A stretch of DNA of 64,000 nt from Catenaria anguillulae PL171. Lineage: Eukaryota; Blastocladiomycota; Blastocladiomycetes; Blastocladiales; Catenariaceae. Position 1 is the stretch's first letter, and each line of letters begins with the position of its first letter. The position numbers and the translations under genes are program-made. The notes below the pieces were generated by a model. It made no database searches. It was given only the letters and a program-made list of their open reading frames with translations, and was not told the origin of the DNA. The stretch lies in assembly GCA_002102555.1 (NCBI GenBank), contig MCFL01000003.1, forward strand, positions 310,001 through 374,000, written 5' to 3'. This document shows, piece by piece, positions 48,588 to 59,701 of the stretch.

Positions 48588-50470
48588 ATGCATGCCGCCA
48601 CAAGCTCGGCCAGCATGGCGTCCACCTCTGCCTCTGCCGTCCCGCCCTCAAAGGACCGCAAGGTCAACCTGGACAGGCTTCCACTCAGCGAGGAGCTACT
48701 GCGCTACTACAAGGACCGAGTCGGTATGATCGACGTTCACTCCACTTGCGCATGCATCCTCACCCTGTTCTCATTCCATTCACATCATCCCAATCAATGC
48801 CAGAGCAAAACGAAGCCGAACTACAATCCTACATCCAAGCCCTCGACGCCATCAAGGCTTCGCACGAAGAACACCACCGCCTCACCTGGGAACTCCAGCA
48901 ACGCGCCGACGAGATCCGCTCGATGCAAGTTGCCCTGTCCGAGTCGCAGGCCGCGTTGATTGAAGAGCGGCGCCAGCTGCTCAAGGTGCTTGCCGAAAAC
49001 GACGAGTTGCGCATTCAAGAGCTTAAGGACCGCCGAAAGATCAGGTATTTGCTCGGACTGTGCGGCCAGGCCGTGCCCGAGGACGAGACAACGTACTTCA
49101 AGCCGAGCGTGCATCGCAAGGTTGTCCGATCGGGAGGAGGAGGAGGGGGTTCGGGTGCAAGAGGCCCAGATGCGGAGGAGCATGTTGGTTCAGGTGGCGG
49201 TGCGGCAAAAGGTCGAGGTGGGAAACCGCCACTACCATTGGTTCCGCCATTGTCATCAGAGCAAGTTTTGCAACCTGATGTACGCTTCCTATCTAAATCA
49301 TATGGCTGTTCATAAAGACATCTCAGAGCGCCCTGACTGCAAATATTCTGTAGGTTGGTGACATTCCCAGCTCCGAACCGGGGCTCCGCCTCAAGGATGA
49401 AAACCAAATCCTTCGCCTTCAAGTGCAAGCGCTCAAGTCGCAACTCGAAGAGCAGCAACGAGTGCACAAGGAGGCTATCGACCGCCTCGTCGCCGACTCC
49501 CAAATCCGCGCACGCGAGGACAAGTTGCGGACCGACACGGATGCCGAAAGGGTGCGCGAGCTAACTGAAAAGTTGTCCAAGCATCAAGAGTTTTTGCGTG
49601 AAAACACAAAGGGTGCGGTTTCGCCCTTGTTCCCCACATCCCGTTTTACACGCACACCAACCTTTGAGATTGTTCCCCAGAGGTCTTGACCATTCGCAAA
49701 AACTACCTCATGAACGAACGACTGCTCAAGGAGGAGCGCGTGCGGCTTGTGGACGAGGTCAACACGCTGCGCTCGCGATACACCGATTTGCGCAACAAGA
49801 GCGACCAGGTAGAAAAGGTGATTGAAGCGCGCGTTTTGAAGCGGCACGAAGGCCTGCTGCACGAGTTGCGGAGCCAGTTGGCAAAGTACGAGCAGGAACT
49901 GAGGCGGAGCCGGGTATGTAACCGTTTGTTCTCGTCCATCGTGAGTCTGGGTAGTTCCCGGCGCTCATCATTTTCCTTTCCCCCCCCCATGTTTAGCTGG
50001 ATTTGGCAGAGAAGGAGAGTGGGTCGAAAAAGACGGTCGAGGTGCTGCAGCGCAAAGTGGATTCGCTTCGTAATGAGTGCGTTATGATGGATTGCCACCC
50101 AAAGACATTACACACTCACGCATGTCCTCCTCTTGCAACAGCTACAAGAGCCTCAAGAAACGACGCGACTACGAAATCGAGGGCTTTACTAACGACATCA
50201 TGCTGCTTCGGCGGCAAGTCAAGGAGCTCGAGCGGCACATTATCAAAACGGCGCCGCTGCAGGATGCGGAGCTTGCTGTTTTGGAAATGGTCGAGAGTAC
50301 AGCAAAACGGGCCGCAAAGATCCAAAAGGAGGTGAATGGGATCAAGGTGCGTGTGGCTCACCTCAGCCCTGCTCGCTCTGCATCAATGGCTGCTTACACT
50401 GCTGCACTCTTCTTCCCTACAGAACAAGGTCAGCGGGATTGAGCGAGACTTGCATTCTGTGCCAGTATGA
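48588..50470 (+). CDS. CCDC77: coiled-coil centrosome/cilium protein CCDC77
   Basis: Seven exons (48588-48723, 48804-49279, 49354-49612, 49681-49913, 49997-50076, 50142-50346, 50423-50470) total 478 aa, close to the roughly 490 aa of animal CCDC77. All junctions are GT-AG and keep one frame. Matching landmarks are LPLSEELLRYYKDRVEQNEA, then HHRLTWELQQRADEI, then LLKVLAENDELRIQELKDRR and KIRYLLGLCGQAVPEDETTY. Later come LRLQVQALKSQLEEQQRVHK and SLKKRRDYEIEGFTNDIMLL, and the C-terminal KIQKEVNGIKNKVSGIERDL. It is almost entirely coiled coil. The family is associated with centrosomes and cilia, so it implies a flagellated stage. The start could also be the second ATG ten codons on. Confidence 0.88.
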
Positions 50471-50681
50471 CCACCACTATCTTTCTTCATGCTCTATACA
50501 ATTACCCTCCTTACGCGCGCTGTCATGGATTTGCAAGGCAGTCAGGCCATGTGTCAAGTACACGTTACATAAGAAGAAACACTTTAAAGATATCCAAACT
50601 ACAGAGAAGCTCTGAGACTTGCGAGTCCCATCACCTGGGCTTCCACATTTTTCCTCCTCCGGTCCAGAAACCAATATACCG

Positions 50682-52377
50682 TTACCTGAATCTCGAAACA
50701 TCTCGGCCAAAAGCCCAAGCAAGGAACCAGAACATGGGAATCAGCGCCTTGTTCCTCCACGACACACTCATGGTCAAGTACGCCGACCGCCAAAACACCC
50801 ATGCACCCCACCCGCTGGGCTTAAACTCCTTTGAAATATCCGCAACCGCGCGCCATCCGCCAATGTACGCCATGCTACCCAAGTGCTTGTAGGCAAACGG
50901 CTGCATGGGCGCCTCAGGCTTGTTGAGCTGCTTGGCCAAATACACGGCTTTTTGGTTGGCCACCTGAGCCGTTGCAGGCAGGTCCGATCCCTTGATCATG
51001 GCGCAATCGCCAAGAGCAAACACGTCTGGGAGCGGTGTGCCGTCGGGCTTGAGGGCGCGGAGATTGTCGTCCGTGACAATGCGCCCGAGTCCCTTGGTTT
51101 CCGCCATGAGCCGGTCAGCAAGCGAGCGCACAAGTGGCGTTTGCGTGATACCCGTGGCCCAGACGAGCAGGCCAAAGGGGACACGCTCGCCCGACGCGAG
51201 CACAATGGTGCCCGGCTCGACTTTGGCCACGCGCGTGCCCGTACGCACCTTGATGCCGCGGCGCATGAACCGCTTGGTGGCTTCACTTGAGAGCGAGGCG
51301 TCGAATGCGCCGAGAATGCGCGGGGCGACATCGTACAACGTGATTTGGACCTTGGGCATGAGGGACGGATACAATTTTCGCAAATCTTCGGTCACGAAAT
51401 CAAACAACTCGGCAGAGAATTCCACCCCTGTGGGTCCGCCACCGACAACTTGGAAATGAAGCAAGGCGAGCTGTTCTTCCTCTGTTGTGCCCGGTTGCAT
51501 TGCGTGCTGTGGAATTGCAAGGGTGAGTCAACATCAAGCTTGGAGATCACTCCCAGGGATCATGCGTGCGCAGCGTATACCTCAAAGCACTCAATCACGC
51601 GGCTCCGAATGCGCCTGGCATCCGCGATATCCTTCAAAAACACGGCATTCTCCTGTACACCCTCGATCCCAAACGTGTTCGAATGTGCCCCGGGGGCAAT
51701 AATCAGCTTGTCATACGCCAGAGTAAAGTTTTTGTTGTTGTCCTCGAGCCGCGACGTGCAATGAATCACCTTCTTGTCGAAATCGATCGAGTCACACGAT
51801 GCTTGGTGGAACTGGAGCGGCTTGTTGAATTGACGAACGGGCTCGATAATCGCACGGTGCTCAAGTGTGCCGACGGCCGAGGAAGCAAGCAAGGGCGTGA
51901 AGAGAAAGTAGTTGCGCGGGCTGACGCAGACAACTTGAAAATGGAAATGAAATGAGGCGTCAATTTACTTGCTGGGAAAGTAGGTATTGAGCGAAGGATA
52001 TGAGTCTCGTGCATACCCTCGTAATTGCGTGTATCGATGTTGCGCAGCAGCTTGTAGCCGGCCCATCCGGATCCGATGATGACAAGCCTGCCTTGTGTCT
52101 TGCCCAGCGAGGTTACCGATCGGTGCTGAACCAGCTTGGCGACGGGTCCCGGTTTTGGGAATGCGAGATGTGACCGGGAAACTGGCCTGGCCGCTGGGAT
52201 CGATGACGACGCGATCGCGGCCGTGGATGGTGGCTGCTCCGGCTTGGTGAGCGCCAGTTTTCGGCTGCCGGAGGCGTGGGCGGACAGGGCTCGGCGCGCA
52301 GTCACCATCACAATGGAGCCTGCCGCCGGCCGGGAAAGTGTCGCCATGAATGCGAATGGGCGATGCATGAGGTGCAT
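50682..52377 (-). CDS. type II (alternative) NADH dehydrogenase, mitochondrial
   Basis: Rotenone-insensitive flavoprotein that passes electrons from NADH to ubiquinone without pumping. Three exons (52377-52017, 51933-51581, 51506-50682) give 512 aa. A long Arg/Ser/Ala-rich presequence predicts mitochondrial import. The FAD-binding Rossmann motif is RLVIIGSGWAGYKLLRNID, joined by intron 1 to VVCVSPRNYFLFTPLLASSA. The NADH-binding motif is QVVGGGPTGVEFSAEL. LVWATGI and VFALGDCAMI are family-typical. The C-terminal segment HLGSMAYIGGWRAVADI and the amphipathic tail ending WRNKALIPMFWFLAWAFGRD are the membrane anchor region. No EF hand is visible, so it is unlike calcium-regulated NDE types. Matrix or outer-face orientation cannot be told. 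Confidence 0.93.
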
Positions 52378-53103
52378 GGCGATTGGTATGATGCAAATGA
52401 TGGGTCCGATTCAAAGTGCATTCAATAGGTCGTGGGTTTTGCAGCGCAGTTGCAGTCACGGTGTGGGACGATACCAACTGCTCGTGAGCGGTCACCGCCG
52501 GCTACTTGCATATTTATACAGCGACATTCCAGTCGTCCCGGATGAATTCCGTATCGCAATCGCTGCTCATGAGGCACTGGCAAGGCAACATCGCGCAAGT
52601 GGATAACGGCTAAGATCGGAACGCGGTGCGTCACTGCCAACCAACACCATTCAAGCCCACAGCCTTTAGACCGTGTACTTCCGGTCGTCATTCAAGGACA
52701 AGTTCACGGAGTCAGCCGACATGCTGTATGCCACTTGAGCGAGCTGGCATTCACTCGGCTGCAGACTTTTTCATTCCCATTTGCCCTTCGCCACCATCAA
52801 CTCGGTAGGAGTCACAAGCCGGCCAAAGTTTTTGAGGTTTTTGAAAACATGTTTGGTTGTGAATTCCCACGACAAATGTATCGCAGCGCAGCGACGGCAC
52901 GATTCGTTGCTTGCGTTGAAAACCGGCGGGTGGCTCTGATTGTGATCCTCACTCGATGGAGAATCATATGGCTCCATGTCTCACATGCCATGACTCAAGG
53001 GCGCCTGTCTCGAGAAGGCGGGAAAATGACACAAAAGAGAGTTTCTACATTTCCTTGTGTCAAGTGCTCGACTCGACATGGGTCAGTCGCCCAACACAAA
53101 CTC
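52378..53103. other. intergenic upstream of NADH dehydrogenase
   Basis: About 725 nt holding the dehydrogenase promoter and the J-protein 3' region. No coding frame with recognisable similarity, RNA gene or repeat seen. Confidence 0.4.
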
Positions 53104-53958
53104 CTATGGATTGGCCGTCGGCGACTCTGCAGCCAACGCGGCCGCCACTGCACCACTCGGCCCGCCCGTCGGCACTGCAGGTTGCTCACGATCCAACGGC
53201 TTCTCATACGCGGGCCGGCGGATTTCGTGGCGAAACCTGCTCTTCCTCAACTCGCGATTGAGCTCAATATGCTCGGCCAGCTCGGAATGGAACGTCTCCC
53301 TGGTACGGCCCTTTGCTCGCTCGCGCACGCCGGCAAGCACTTGGACGTTATGCGCATTGTTGCTTTCGATCGTGGCGCGAATGAGCGCTGACCCGCGCTG
53401 ATACCGCCAATACTGGACCGAGGCGCCAAAGAGGGCAAAGCCAACAACCCCGAAAGCGATCCACCCATTGCGAAAGCGGAGCGCCGCGGGGCTAGTTGCT
53501 GGGCGGTAACCCGCGTACGAAAAGTCGCCATAGTTGCCGTCGGGGTTGAAGTTGGAATGGAACGATGGCCCAGGCTGCGGCCGAAATCCGCCTCCACCAC
53601 CGTACACGGGTCCAGCGCCACCAAACGGTACGCCCGAAGCACTTCCAGCAGGCGGCCGGAAGGACGATCGGCCCATCAATGCATGTGCGTCATACGCAGC
53701 CCGTAAGCTACGATCCGAAAGCACGTCGTATGCCAATTTCACACGCGAAAACTTTGCGTTGAGCTTTTCACGCTCGAGGTCGGAATGCTGCACGGTCCGG
53801 TCCGGGTGAAGGTCCATGGCCAGCACGCGAAACCGTTTCTTGATGTCGGCTTCGGTGGCGGCCTCAGTCACGTTGAGCAGGCGGTAGGGCGATTCGCCTT
53901 CGAGCTGCGCGATGGTGGCCGCAATTTGCGATGGGTGGTATGTTGAACTGGAGGACAT
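53104..53958 (-). CDS. J-domain protein with one membrane segment
   Basis: Single-exon 284-aa Hsp70 co-chaperone. The J domain (residues about 22-90) includes SPYRLLNVTEAATEADIKKR, then LAMDLHPDRT with the catalytic HPD, then KLAYDVLSDRSLRAAYDAHA. A Gly/Pro/Phe-rich linker follows. One hydrophobic helix (GWIAFGVVGFALFGASVQYW) lies near residue 180, then a basic region and a disordered tail. The architecture resembles small membrane-anchored J-proteins such as the DNAJC4/DNAJC30 type, but no close relative can be named. The J domain probably faces the compartment holding the partner Hsp70; mitochondrion or ER is undecided. Confidence 0.8.
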   Translation of the reverse strand: MSSSSTYHPSQIAATIAQLEGESPYRLLNVTEAATEADIKKRFRVLAMDLHPDRTVQHSDLEREKLNAKFSRVKLAYDVLSDRSLRAAYDAHALMGRSSFRPPAGSASGVPFGGAGPVYGGGGGFRPQPGPSFHSNFNPDGNYGDFSYAGYRPATSPAALRFRNGWIAFGVVGFALFGASVQYWRYQRGSALIRATIESNNAHNVQVLAGVRERAKGRTRETFHSELAEHIELNRELRKSRFRHEIRRPAYEKPLDREQPAVPTGGPSGAVAAALAAESPTANP

Positions 53959-54517
53959 GGTGATTGTTGCCGGTGAGAGGCCGAACCGCTTTGCTCAATA
54001 CTGCTGGCTGACAGACTGGCAGAAATCGTGGCATGCAATGTGGTGGTGGGTTGGCGGGAGGTGGCGGGTGGTCTTCTTCGGACGTGGCATTGCAGACGAT
54101 GCGGGCATGGCAGACGACGGCTGGGTCATGGGGAGGCGGCTATCATCTTTAAGGCATTGCAACGAGAACGGACAGGCTGCAGCATGGCCAAGGCTGCATT
54201 GGTGGCGAGGCTCTTTCGTTATGTAAACGCTCCATTGTCTGTCGGGAAAAGATGGAATCACCCACACATCGGGGCGGATCGTCGGCGGTTGAACTGCATT
54301 CTTGCTCGCACAGAGTTCCTCGCTTGTATTATACGTACGTGGCATCCGTCCTGGTCAGCCCACGGACATTGCGATTCCGTCAACTCATGGCCCATATCTG
54401 GGGGACGAACGCAACGAGGACGAGGGAAAGAAAGAGGCTAACGGAACGTTTATCAAATTTACTGAAAAGTAATAAAGAAGAACAGACAACCCACACCAGA
54501 ACCCACGGGATCCCAGT
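53959..54517. other. intergenic upstream of J-protein gene
   Basis: Contains the J-protein promoter and the uL3m 3' region. No gene visible. Confidence 0.4.
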
Positions 54518-55372
54518 TCAGTTTTGTGCCTCATACCGCAAGTACGGATCCGTGCCCGACTTGGGCAACCACTCTGCTCCCTTCTTGGGCTCTTGAGCCG
54601 TCGGCACTGGTCCGGCCGTCTTGCCCCACTTCTTGACTGCATCGCGGACCTTGATAAACTGCTCGTCGTGTCCTGGGACTGAACCCTTCACATACAAGAC
54701 ATTGGCCTCATGGTCAATCTTGACAATCTGCAGTCCCAGCACCGTGCACTGCTTGCCGCCATGGCGACCGGCCATCTTCTTGCCCTTCCACACCTTGCCG
54801 GGATCTTGACAGGCACCAGTGGCACCCGGATGACGGTGCGTCAACGACACACCGTGCGTTGCTCCCTGACCACCGAAACCCCACCGTTTCATGACGCCCG
54901 AGAATCCCTTACCGACCGTCTTGGCGGTGACATCAATAAACTGGCCAACCTCGTAATGCGTTGCGGCAATCTGTGTACCCGGCGCAAGCAGTGCATCGGG
55001 CGTGACCTTAAACTCTGCGTACTCGCGCAACGGGAACGGTACACCGGCCTTTGTGCAATGGGCCACGAGCGACTTGCCTGCACGATGGGCCTTTGCAGGC
55101 ACGGCGCCCACTTGCACGCCATAGTATCCGTCCGTTTCGGGCGTCTTGGCTTGCGTCACATAGACGTTGTCGAGCTGCAATAGGGTCACGGGAATGCGCA
55201 CGCCCCATTGATCCCAGATGGCCGTCATGCCCTTCTTCACGGCAATCACGCCCGTGCGTTTGCTCGGGCCAGAGTGCGTGGCGGCGGTCGTGGCAGACAC
55301 GGGTGATGCCTGCAGAGCCCGGGCAGAGGTGTGCAGGCTCCGGGAGAAGGTGGAGACGATGGAGCGGAACAT
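54518..55372 (-). CDS. MRPL9: mitochondrial ribosomal protein uL3m
   Basis: Mitochondrial large-subunit protein of the uL3 family (yeast Mrpl9). Single exon. I chose ATG 55372 (MFRSIVSTFSRSLHTSARAL), which gives a classical mitochondrial presequence and 284 aa; an upstream in-frame ATG at 55429 adds unrelated sequence. Diagnostic stretches are TGVIAVKKGMTAIWDQWG, KGFSGVMKRWGFGGQGATHG, SLTHRHPGATGACQDPGKVW, KGKKMAGRHGG and GSVPGHDEQFIKVRDAV. These are the uL3 signature around the loop that reaches the peptidyl-transferase centre. Confidence 0.95.
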   Translation of the reverse strand: MFRSIVSTFSRSLHTSARALQASPVSATTAATHSGPSKRTGVIAVKKGMTAIWDQWGVRIPVTLLQLDNVYVTQAKTPETDGYYGVQVGAVPAKAHRAGKSLVAHCTKAGVPFPLREYAEFKVTPDALLAPGTQIAATHYEVGQFIDVTAKTVGKGFSGVMKRWGFGGQGATHGVSLTHRHPGATGACQDPGKVWKGKKMAGRHGGKQCTVLGLQIVKIDHEANVLYVKGSVPGHDEQFIKVRDAVKKWGKTAGPVPTAQEPKKGAEWLPKSGTDPYLRYEAQN

Positions 55373-55847
55373 GGTTGGGATTTGTTGGTGTTGGACCTGG
55401 AAGCTAGGATGGACGGGCGGTCCAATCAATCGATCTGAGCCGTGGAGTTGGGTCTTGGGAAGGCAAGCTCGACAAGAATCGTTGCCCAGTGTAAGATTTT
55501 CATGCAGCGAAGGCCGTAATGCATGCGTTCATAGCCCTTGATGTACTTGTTAGTTCTAAACTACCATTCAAATTCAAAATTGGGTAGGTGGGATCGCCGA
55601 GATGGCATTTCACGGCCAGGCCTCCGATCAGCGCCTCATTGTTGGTCAACTAGGAGCTGGAGCGGAGTTGGATTCGGGTTGTGCGGGTTGGAGTCCATTG
55701 GTGGAAACAGGAGAGCTGAGGAGCAGTACTTTAAAAAAAATGACGCTGTAGTTGTATGAAAATACGTTTACGCAATATGACTGGCCCTCCTCTCATTCCC
55801 CATTTTCAGCAATCGCCACTTGTGTGAATCACACGCATGCACGATTC

Positions 55848-57135
55848 CTACTCCTCGCCCGACCCAAGCGGCGACCGATACATTGTGATCTCCTGCTGCT
55901 TGAAATACCTCCGGTTCTCCTCATCGACCAGCACCAAGTTGAGAAAGTACCGAACGGAAAACTTCTTGTTCACGTCCCGGAAAGAGGGCGTGAGCTCGTA
56001 CCCGCTCAAAAACATGCGGATCGGAATGGTTTCGCCCTTGACGGGTGCTCCGTCCATGATTTCGAATTTGGCCAAGGTTTCGGATTCGTTGCCGAGCTGT
56101 TGACTGGCCGCCACTGCAAATCAGGAAAGTGGTGTGTAATACCGAGTCAGCTCACATGGACGAGTAGAAAGCATAAATCAAAAGAATGGCGGGGACGTAC
56201 TGCTGGCCGTGCTCTCCCGTCGCAAAATGGATAGCTCCATGTACTTGATCTTGATGCGCACAAGCAAAAAGTAAATCTTGCCCACAATCACGTCGCTCAG
56301 GTGGTACCGCGACTTGTTGTACTCGAACTCAATGTGCAAGCATTCCTCGATCCCAACCTCCATCTTGATGGGATGGTTTTCGTCGGGCAGAGATTTGTAG
56401 CTATACACCCACAGATCCTTTTCGCGGACAATGTCCGAGAGCCGACGGGAGATGGTAACGCGGACAAAATAGCTGATGAGTTCGAATCAAGTAGAAGGCG
56501 ACGACAGGCGGATTGGAAGGCGACCAGGCAGAAACGTGGATGGGTAGTGCGTTGCCCGCGACGAAAACAAAAGAGAGCGACCTGGTGAGAATCGAAGAGC
56601 CTGTGGCAGCTAAAGAAAAGTGAGGAAATGCACAAAGCGTACCGCAGCTTGACATTAAGCCCAAGGTACGACTCGTACTGCTTTTCCACATTCTTGAACT
56701 CGAAATCGAACGTCTGCAACCCGCGCATTTCGCCGGGCGCCATGAGCTCCTGACCCATGGAAATAAACTCTTGAGGCGACTTGTCGGGAAACATTTCTGC
56801 AGAGGACCCCCAACAGGTGTGGCATCGATGACGAGCAGATGCCGCGTGAGCAGAGGACAGAATCCAGAGCAAGATGACCAGTCTCATGGCTGATGCTATT
56901 CGGCAGACGCACCGATCTGGCCCAGAAATTGGATGCGAATGCCATTGTGCTCGAGCTTCTTTCCTTCCTTGACGCGAATGTTGACCTTGCCCGTGACGGA
57001 CTCGCCATCGGCGTACAAGGGAAACTTGTCACGCTGATCGCGGCCGACCTTGACGTCGACCCATTTGCGCTGCTCCTCGCCATCAAAGCGGATGTCAATG
57101 TCCGCTGATGAGCCAAGGCCGAATAGGGATTGCAT
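55848..57135 (-). CDS. VPS26: retromer subunit VPS26
   Basis: Arrestin-fold subunit of the retromer cargo complex for endosome-to-Golgi recycling. Four exons (57135-56913, 56796-56643, 56472-56201, 56113-55848) give 304 aa. ATG 57135 gives [20 protein letters not shown], matching the family start. Exon junctions rebuild [27 protein letters not shown] and [14 protein letters not shown]. Strong landmarks are [80 protein letters not shown] and [12 protein letters not shown]. The usual disordered C-terminal tail after the second arrestin lobe is very short. Confidence 0.95.
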
Positions 57136-57309
57136 TGTGAATGTTGGCGGGGGCAAGACGCGTGAAATGGCTGAGTTTGCGGCCGGCGGAAGTGTAGTGA
57201 TGGCTGACTCGGGTGTATCGTCGAGATCCAATGAGGCCAGGTGGCAGTCACTAGTGCATTTGCTTTATTTCATGGAACGGGAGACTGATACGATCGCATG
57301 ATATTCATC

Positions 57310-57724
57310 TCAGGCGGCTCCCGAATCCTGCTGCTCTGTGGCCTCAGCGACCAGCCAAGGATCGGCGGTCGGCGGCGCTGATGTGACGATGGAACCGGTG
57401 TGGAAACGGACGAACGAATGATGGAAGAAGCCGACATGAGACGTGACCTCACGTGGTCCTTCAAGCAAGACTTGCCTCTCTCCTGCTTGTCCCTCCATGT
57501 CGCCGGTTATAATGGCCATGGGAGCTTGGTAACCTGACTGGCTCTCTATGCCGATATGTGCGGGAACGGCTTGCGGGCGGGATTTCGAACGGCTTTCGGG
57601 TTGCTTTGGCTTCTCTGCTGGTGGCAGGTCGAGTCTGGGTGTCTTCCTTGTCGAGGGCATCCTTCGCATGATCTTTATCTGCATAGTAACCCTTAAAATC
57701 CACCCTCATTTGGCAGCTTTTCAC
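57310..57724 (-). other. uncertain open frame upstream of VPS26
   Basis: Two overlapping minus-strand open frames are protein-like in composition (for example MRVDFKGYYADKDHAKDALD) but match nothing I recognise and show no clear splice partners. A plus-strand exon pair just to the right overlaps the same interval in orientation. May be non-coding. Confidence 0.2.
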
Positions 57725-57771
57725 GCCAAGTGGGGACTATTCAGACAAAGCTGGAACATTTCTCTTTAGTC

Positions 57772-58117
57772 CTGTGGGCTTGTCCTCCAACGAGAACCTC
57801 GAGTCCACTCTTGCTATTGATGTCAATTACGTAAGTGTCAAGTCATCCATTGCAAGGAGTTGGAAGTGCGCCTGAGCAGGTCAGCGGGTCGTGTTGAGGT
57901 GGATGTTTTGGTCGTGCGATTGAGGGCTCAACTGACAGGGAGCAGCACGTCGCTGCGGAACGCTGTTCATTCTCGACGGATTGGCCACTTTCCTTGACAA
58001 ATGACTGACGTCTTCTCCAGATAACCCATTTCAGACAGGTCAAACCAACGCACGCCTTCCGCAAACTCAGCCAATCATGCATGCCGCCAGCTATGTCCAG
58101 ACGAGGTCGGTGTCAAA
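57772..58117 (+). other. possible 3' end of a small plus-strand gene
   Basis: A protein-like stretch VGLSSNENLESTLAIDVNY ends exactly at a strong donor GTAAGT near 57832. The acceptor CATTTCAG near 58033 joins in phase to TGQTNARLPQTQPIMHAASY, ending at a stop near 58117. A T-rich CTCTTTAG acceptor just upstream (about 57768) suggests an earlier exon I could not find. Unrecognised. Confidence 0.3.
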
Positions 58118-58176
58118 ATAAATATGATGTTCGTTCATTGACATTTGGCATGACATTGACAGAATCCACTACATCC

Positions 58177-59045
58177 TTATTCGTGAGCCAAGCTTGCCTC
58201 GTCCCCATCCTCTTGCCCTGCCTCGGCCATGACAATGGCCAATATCTCCTCCTTCTTGCGCTCGTCATCCGGATCCTCGCCCACCCTTGCCAACCACGCC
58301 CGATACACATCATTCTCCTGAACAGCGTCGTTGCACAAGTCTTGGTACTCGGCCAACAGTCCACGGTCTCTTTCCAACTCGATCCACAGCTGCTCGGCCT
58401 GCTCGACCGATTCTGCGAGCGTTCCCTCCAACGTGGCGTTCATGTCGCGCAGCTCGGTCATGGTTAATTGCAGTTTCTCGAGGTCGTTGGACACGTTGTC
58501 AAGTTGAGACGCAAGGTGGGTGGATCGCGCGCGCTCTTGGACAAGGTCCGACTCCAAGCGCGAGGCACAGGCAGAGGTGGCGTCGAGTTTACGACGGAGC
58601 TCGTCGCGTTCGGTCGTGAGCTGGTCAATGAGGGCTTGTGATGATGCATGGGGGCGGGAGGGAGTCGGGACTGCTGACGTGGGCTGTATCGGAAAGGTGA
58701 ACCGGTTCGTGAGTGATCAGCAGAAAAGTCTACCGGGATAATGAATCAAACCTTTGACGCGGCTGGACGGAACTGATGCAAGCCTGCTGCCGATGCGCTT
58801 CTACTGAGCGTTGCTGGTGTAGGTTTCGTTGAAGCAGAAGCCGGGCCGCCGACGCGAATTGGAGTGGCCGTTGCGTGCTTGTGTGTTGCTGGCACGGCAA
58901 CTGGCGTCGTCCCGCCCTTTGTCAGTCCGTGTTGAGTGTGGACGTGCACGGGAGCGGAGAAAACGGTGTGATCTCCTGGAGGATCAGAGGACGAGTTTTC
59001 CTCGGATGGGTTCCGGGACCGAGTGTTGTTTTGGAAAGAATGCAT
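58177..59045 (-). CDS. hypothetical coiled-coil protein
   Basis: Two exons (59045-58752 and 58683-58177) give 266 aa in one frame. The N-terminal half is Ser/Thr/Pro-rich and likely disordered. The C-terminal half is a long coiled coil (ALIDQLTTERDELRRKLDAT, SQLDNVSNDLEKLQLTMTEL, EQLWIELERDRGLLAEYQDL) ending in an acidic tail. No family is recognisable. Structural or scaffold function is only a guess from composition. Confidence 0.65.
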
Positions 59046-59701
59046 GGCGCTGGTTGTCGTGAGCGGTCGATAGAGACGAGACGTCAGGAAGGCGGTTGAT
59101 CAGTCAGTCGGAGACAGACCAGCACATCGAGTGATGAGGTGGAATCGAGTCTGGCGGCGGCGAAGAGAGGTAAGATCTGAAGCGGAGAGGATTGCCGGGG
59201 GTGCAGTCGTGGCAGAGCGTTTTGGCATGGCACATTTGGTACTCGTGATTTTTCGTCCATGGCTCTTGTTCCCGCAAAGCCAACCCCTCGCTTACAGTGT
59301 GATCAGAAGGGGTGATCAGGATCGGCAATGTGTTGGCCCCAAAATGATTGATCCATGGTCCACGCACTATGTACATGTCCAACCGCCGCCCAGTGGCCCC
59401 GCCGCTGCTCTCCGCATGAAACTCGTCGCCCTCGTATTCCATGAAGGCTAGCCCATGCACTTGATTCCATGCATTCGGCGCACGCGCTATCGAACTCAAA
59501 CCATTACCGTTCCCCTTCTTCCGGCCGGCTCCCTTTGACTGCATCACGCCCAGGCTTGTCTGCCCATCAGTCACCCATTCGCCTCAACATTGCAAAGCAT
59601 CCTCCAACCCGTCACCTTCCCTACGACACTCTCACAAGCTGTGACTCAACCACCTATTCCACAAAAAGTTCTCGTGTCGCCAACAACGTCAACACCACAC
59701 C

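Noticed and set aside
59104-59574. 156-codon minus-strand open frame left of the deubiquitinase
   Set aside because: No conserved motif, no splice structure, and it overlaps the expected promoter region of two divergent genes; not called.
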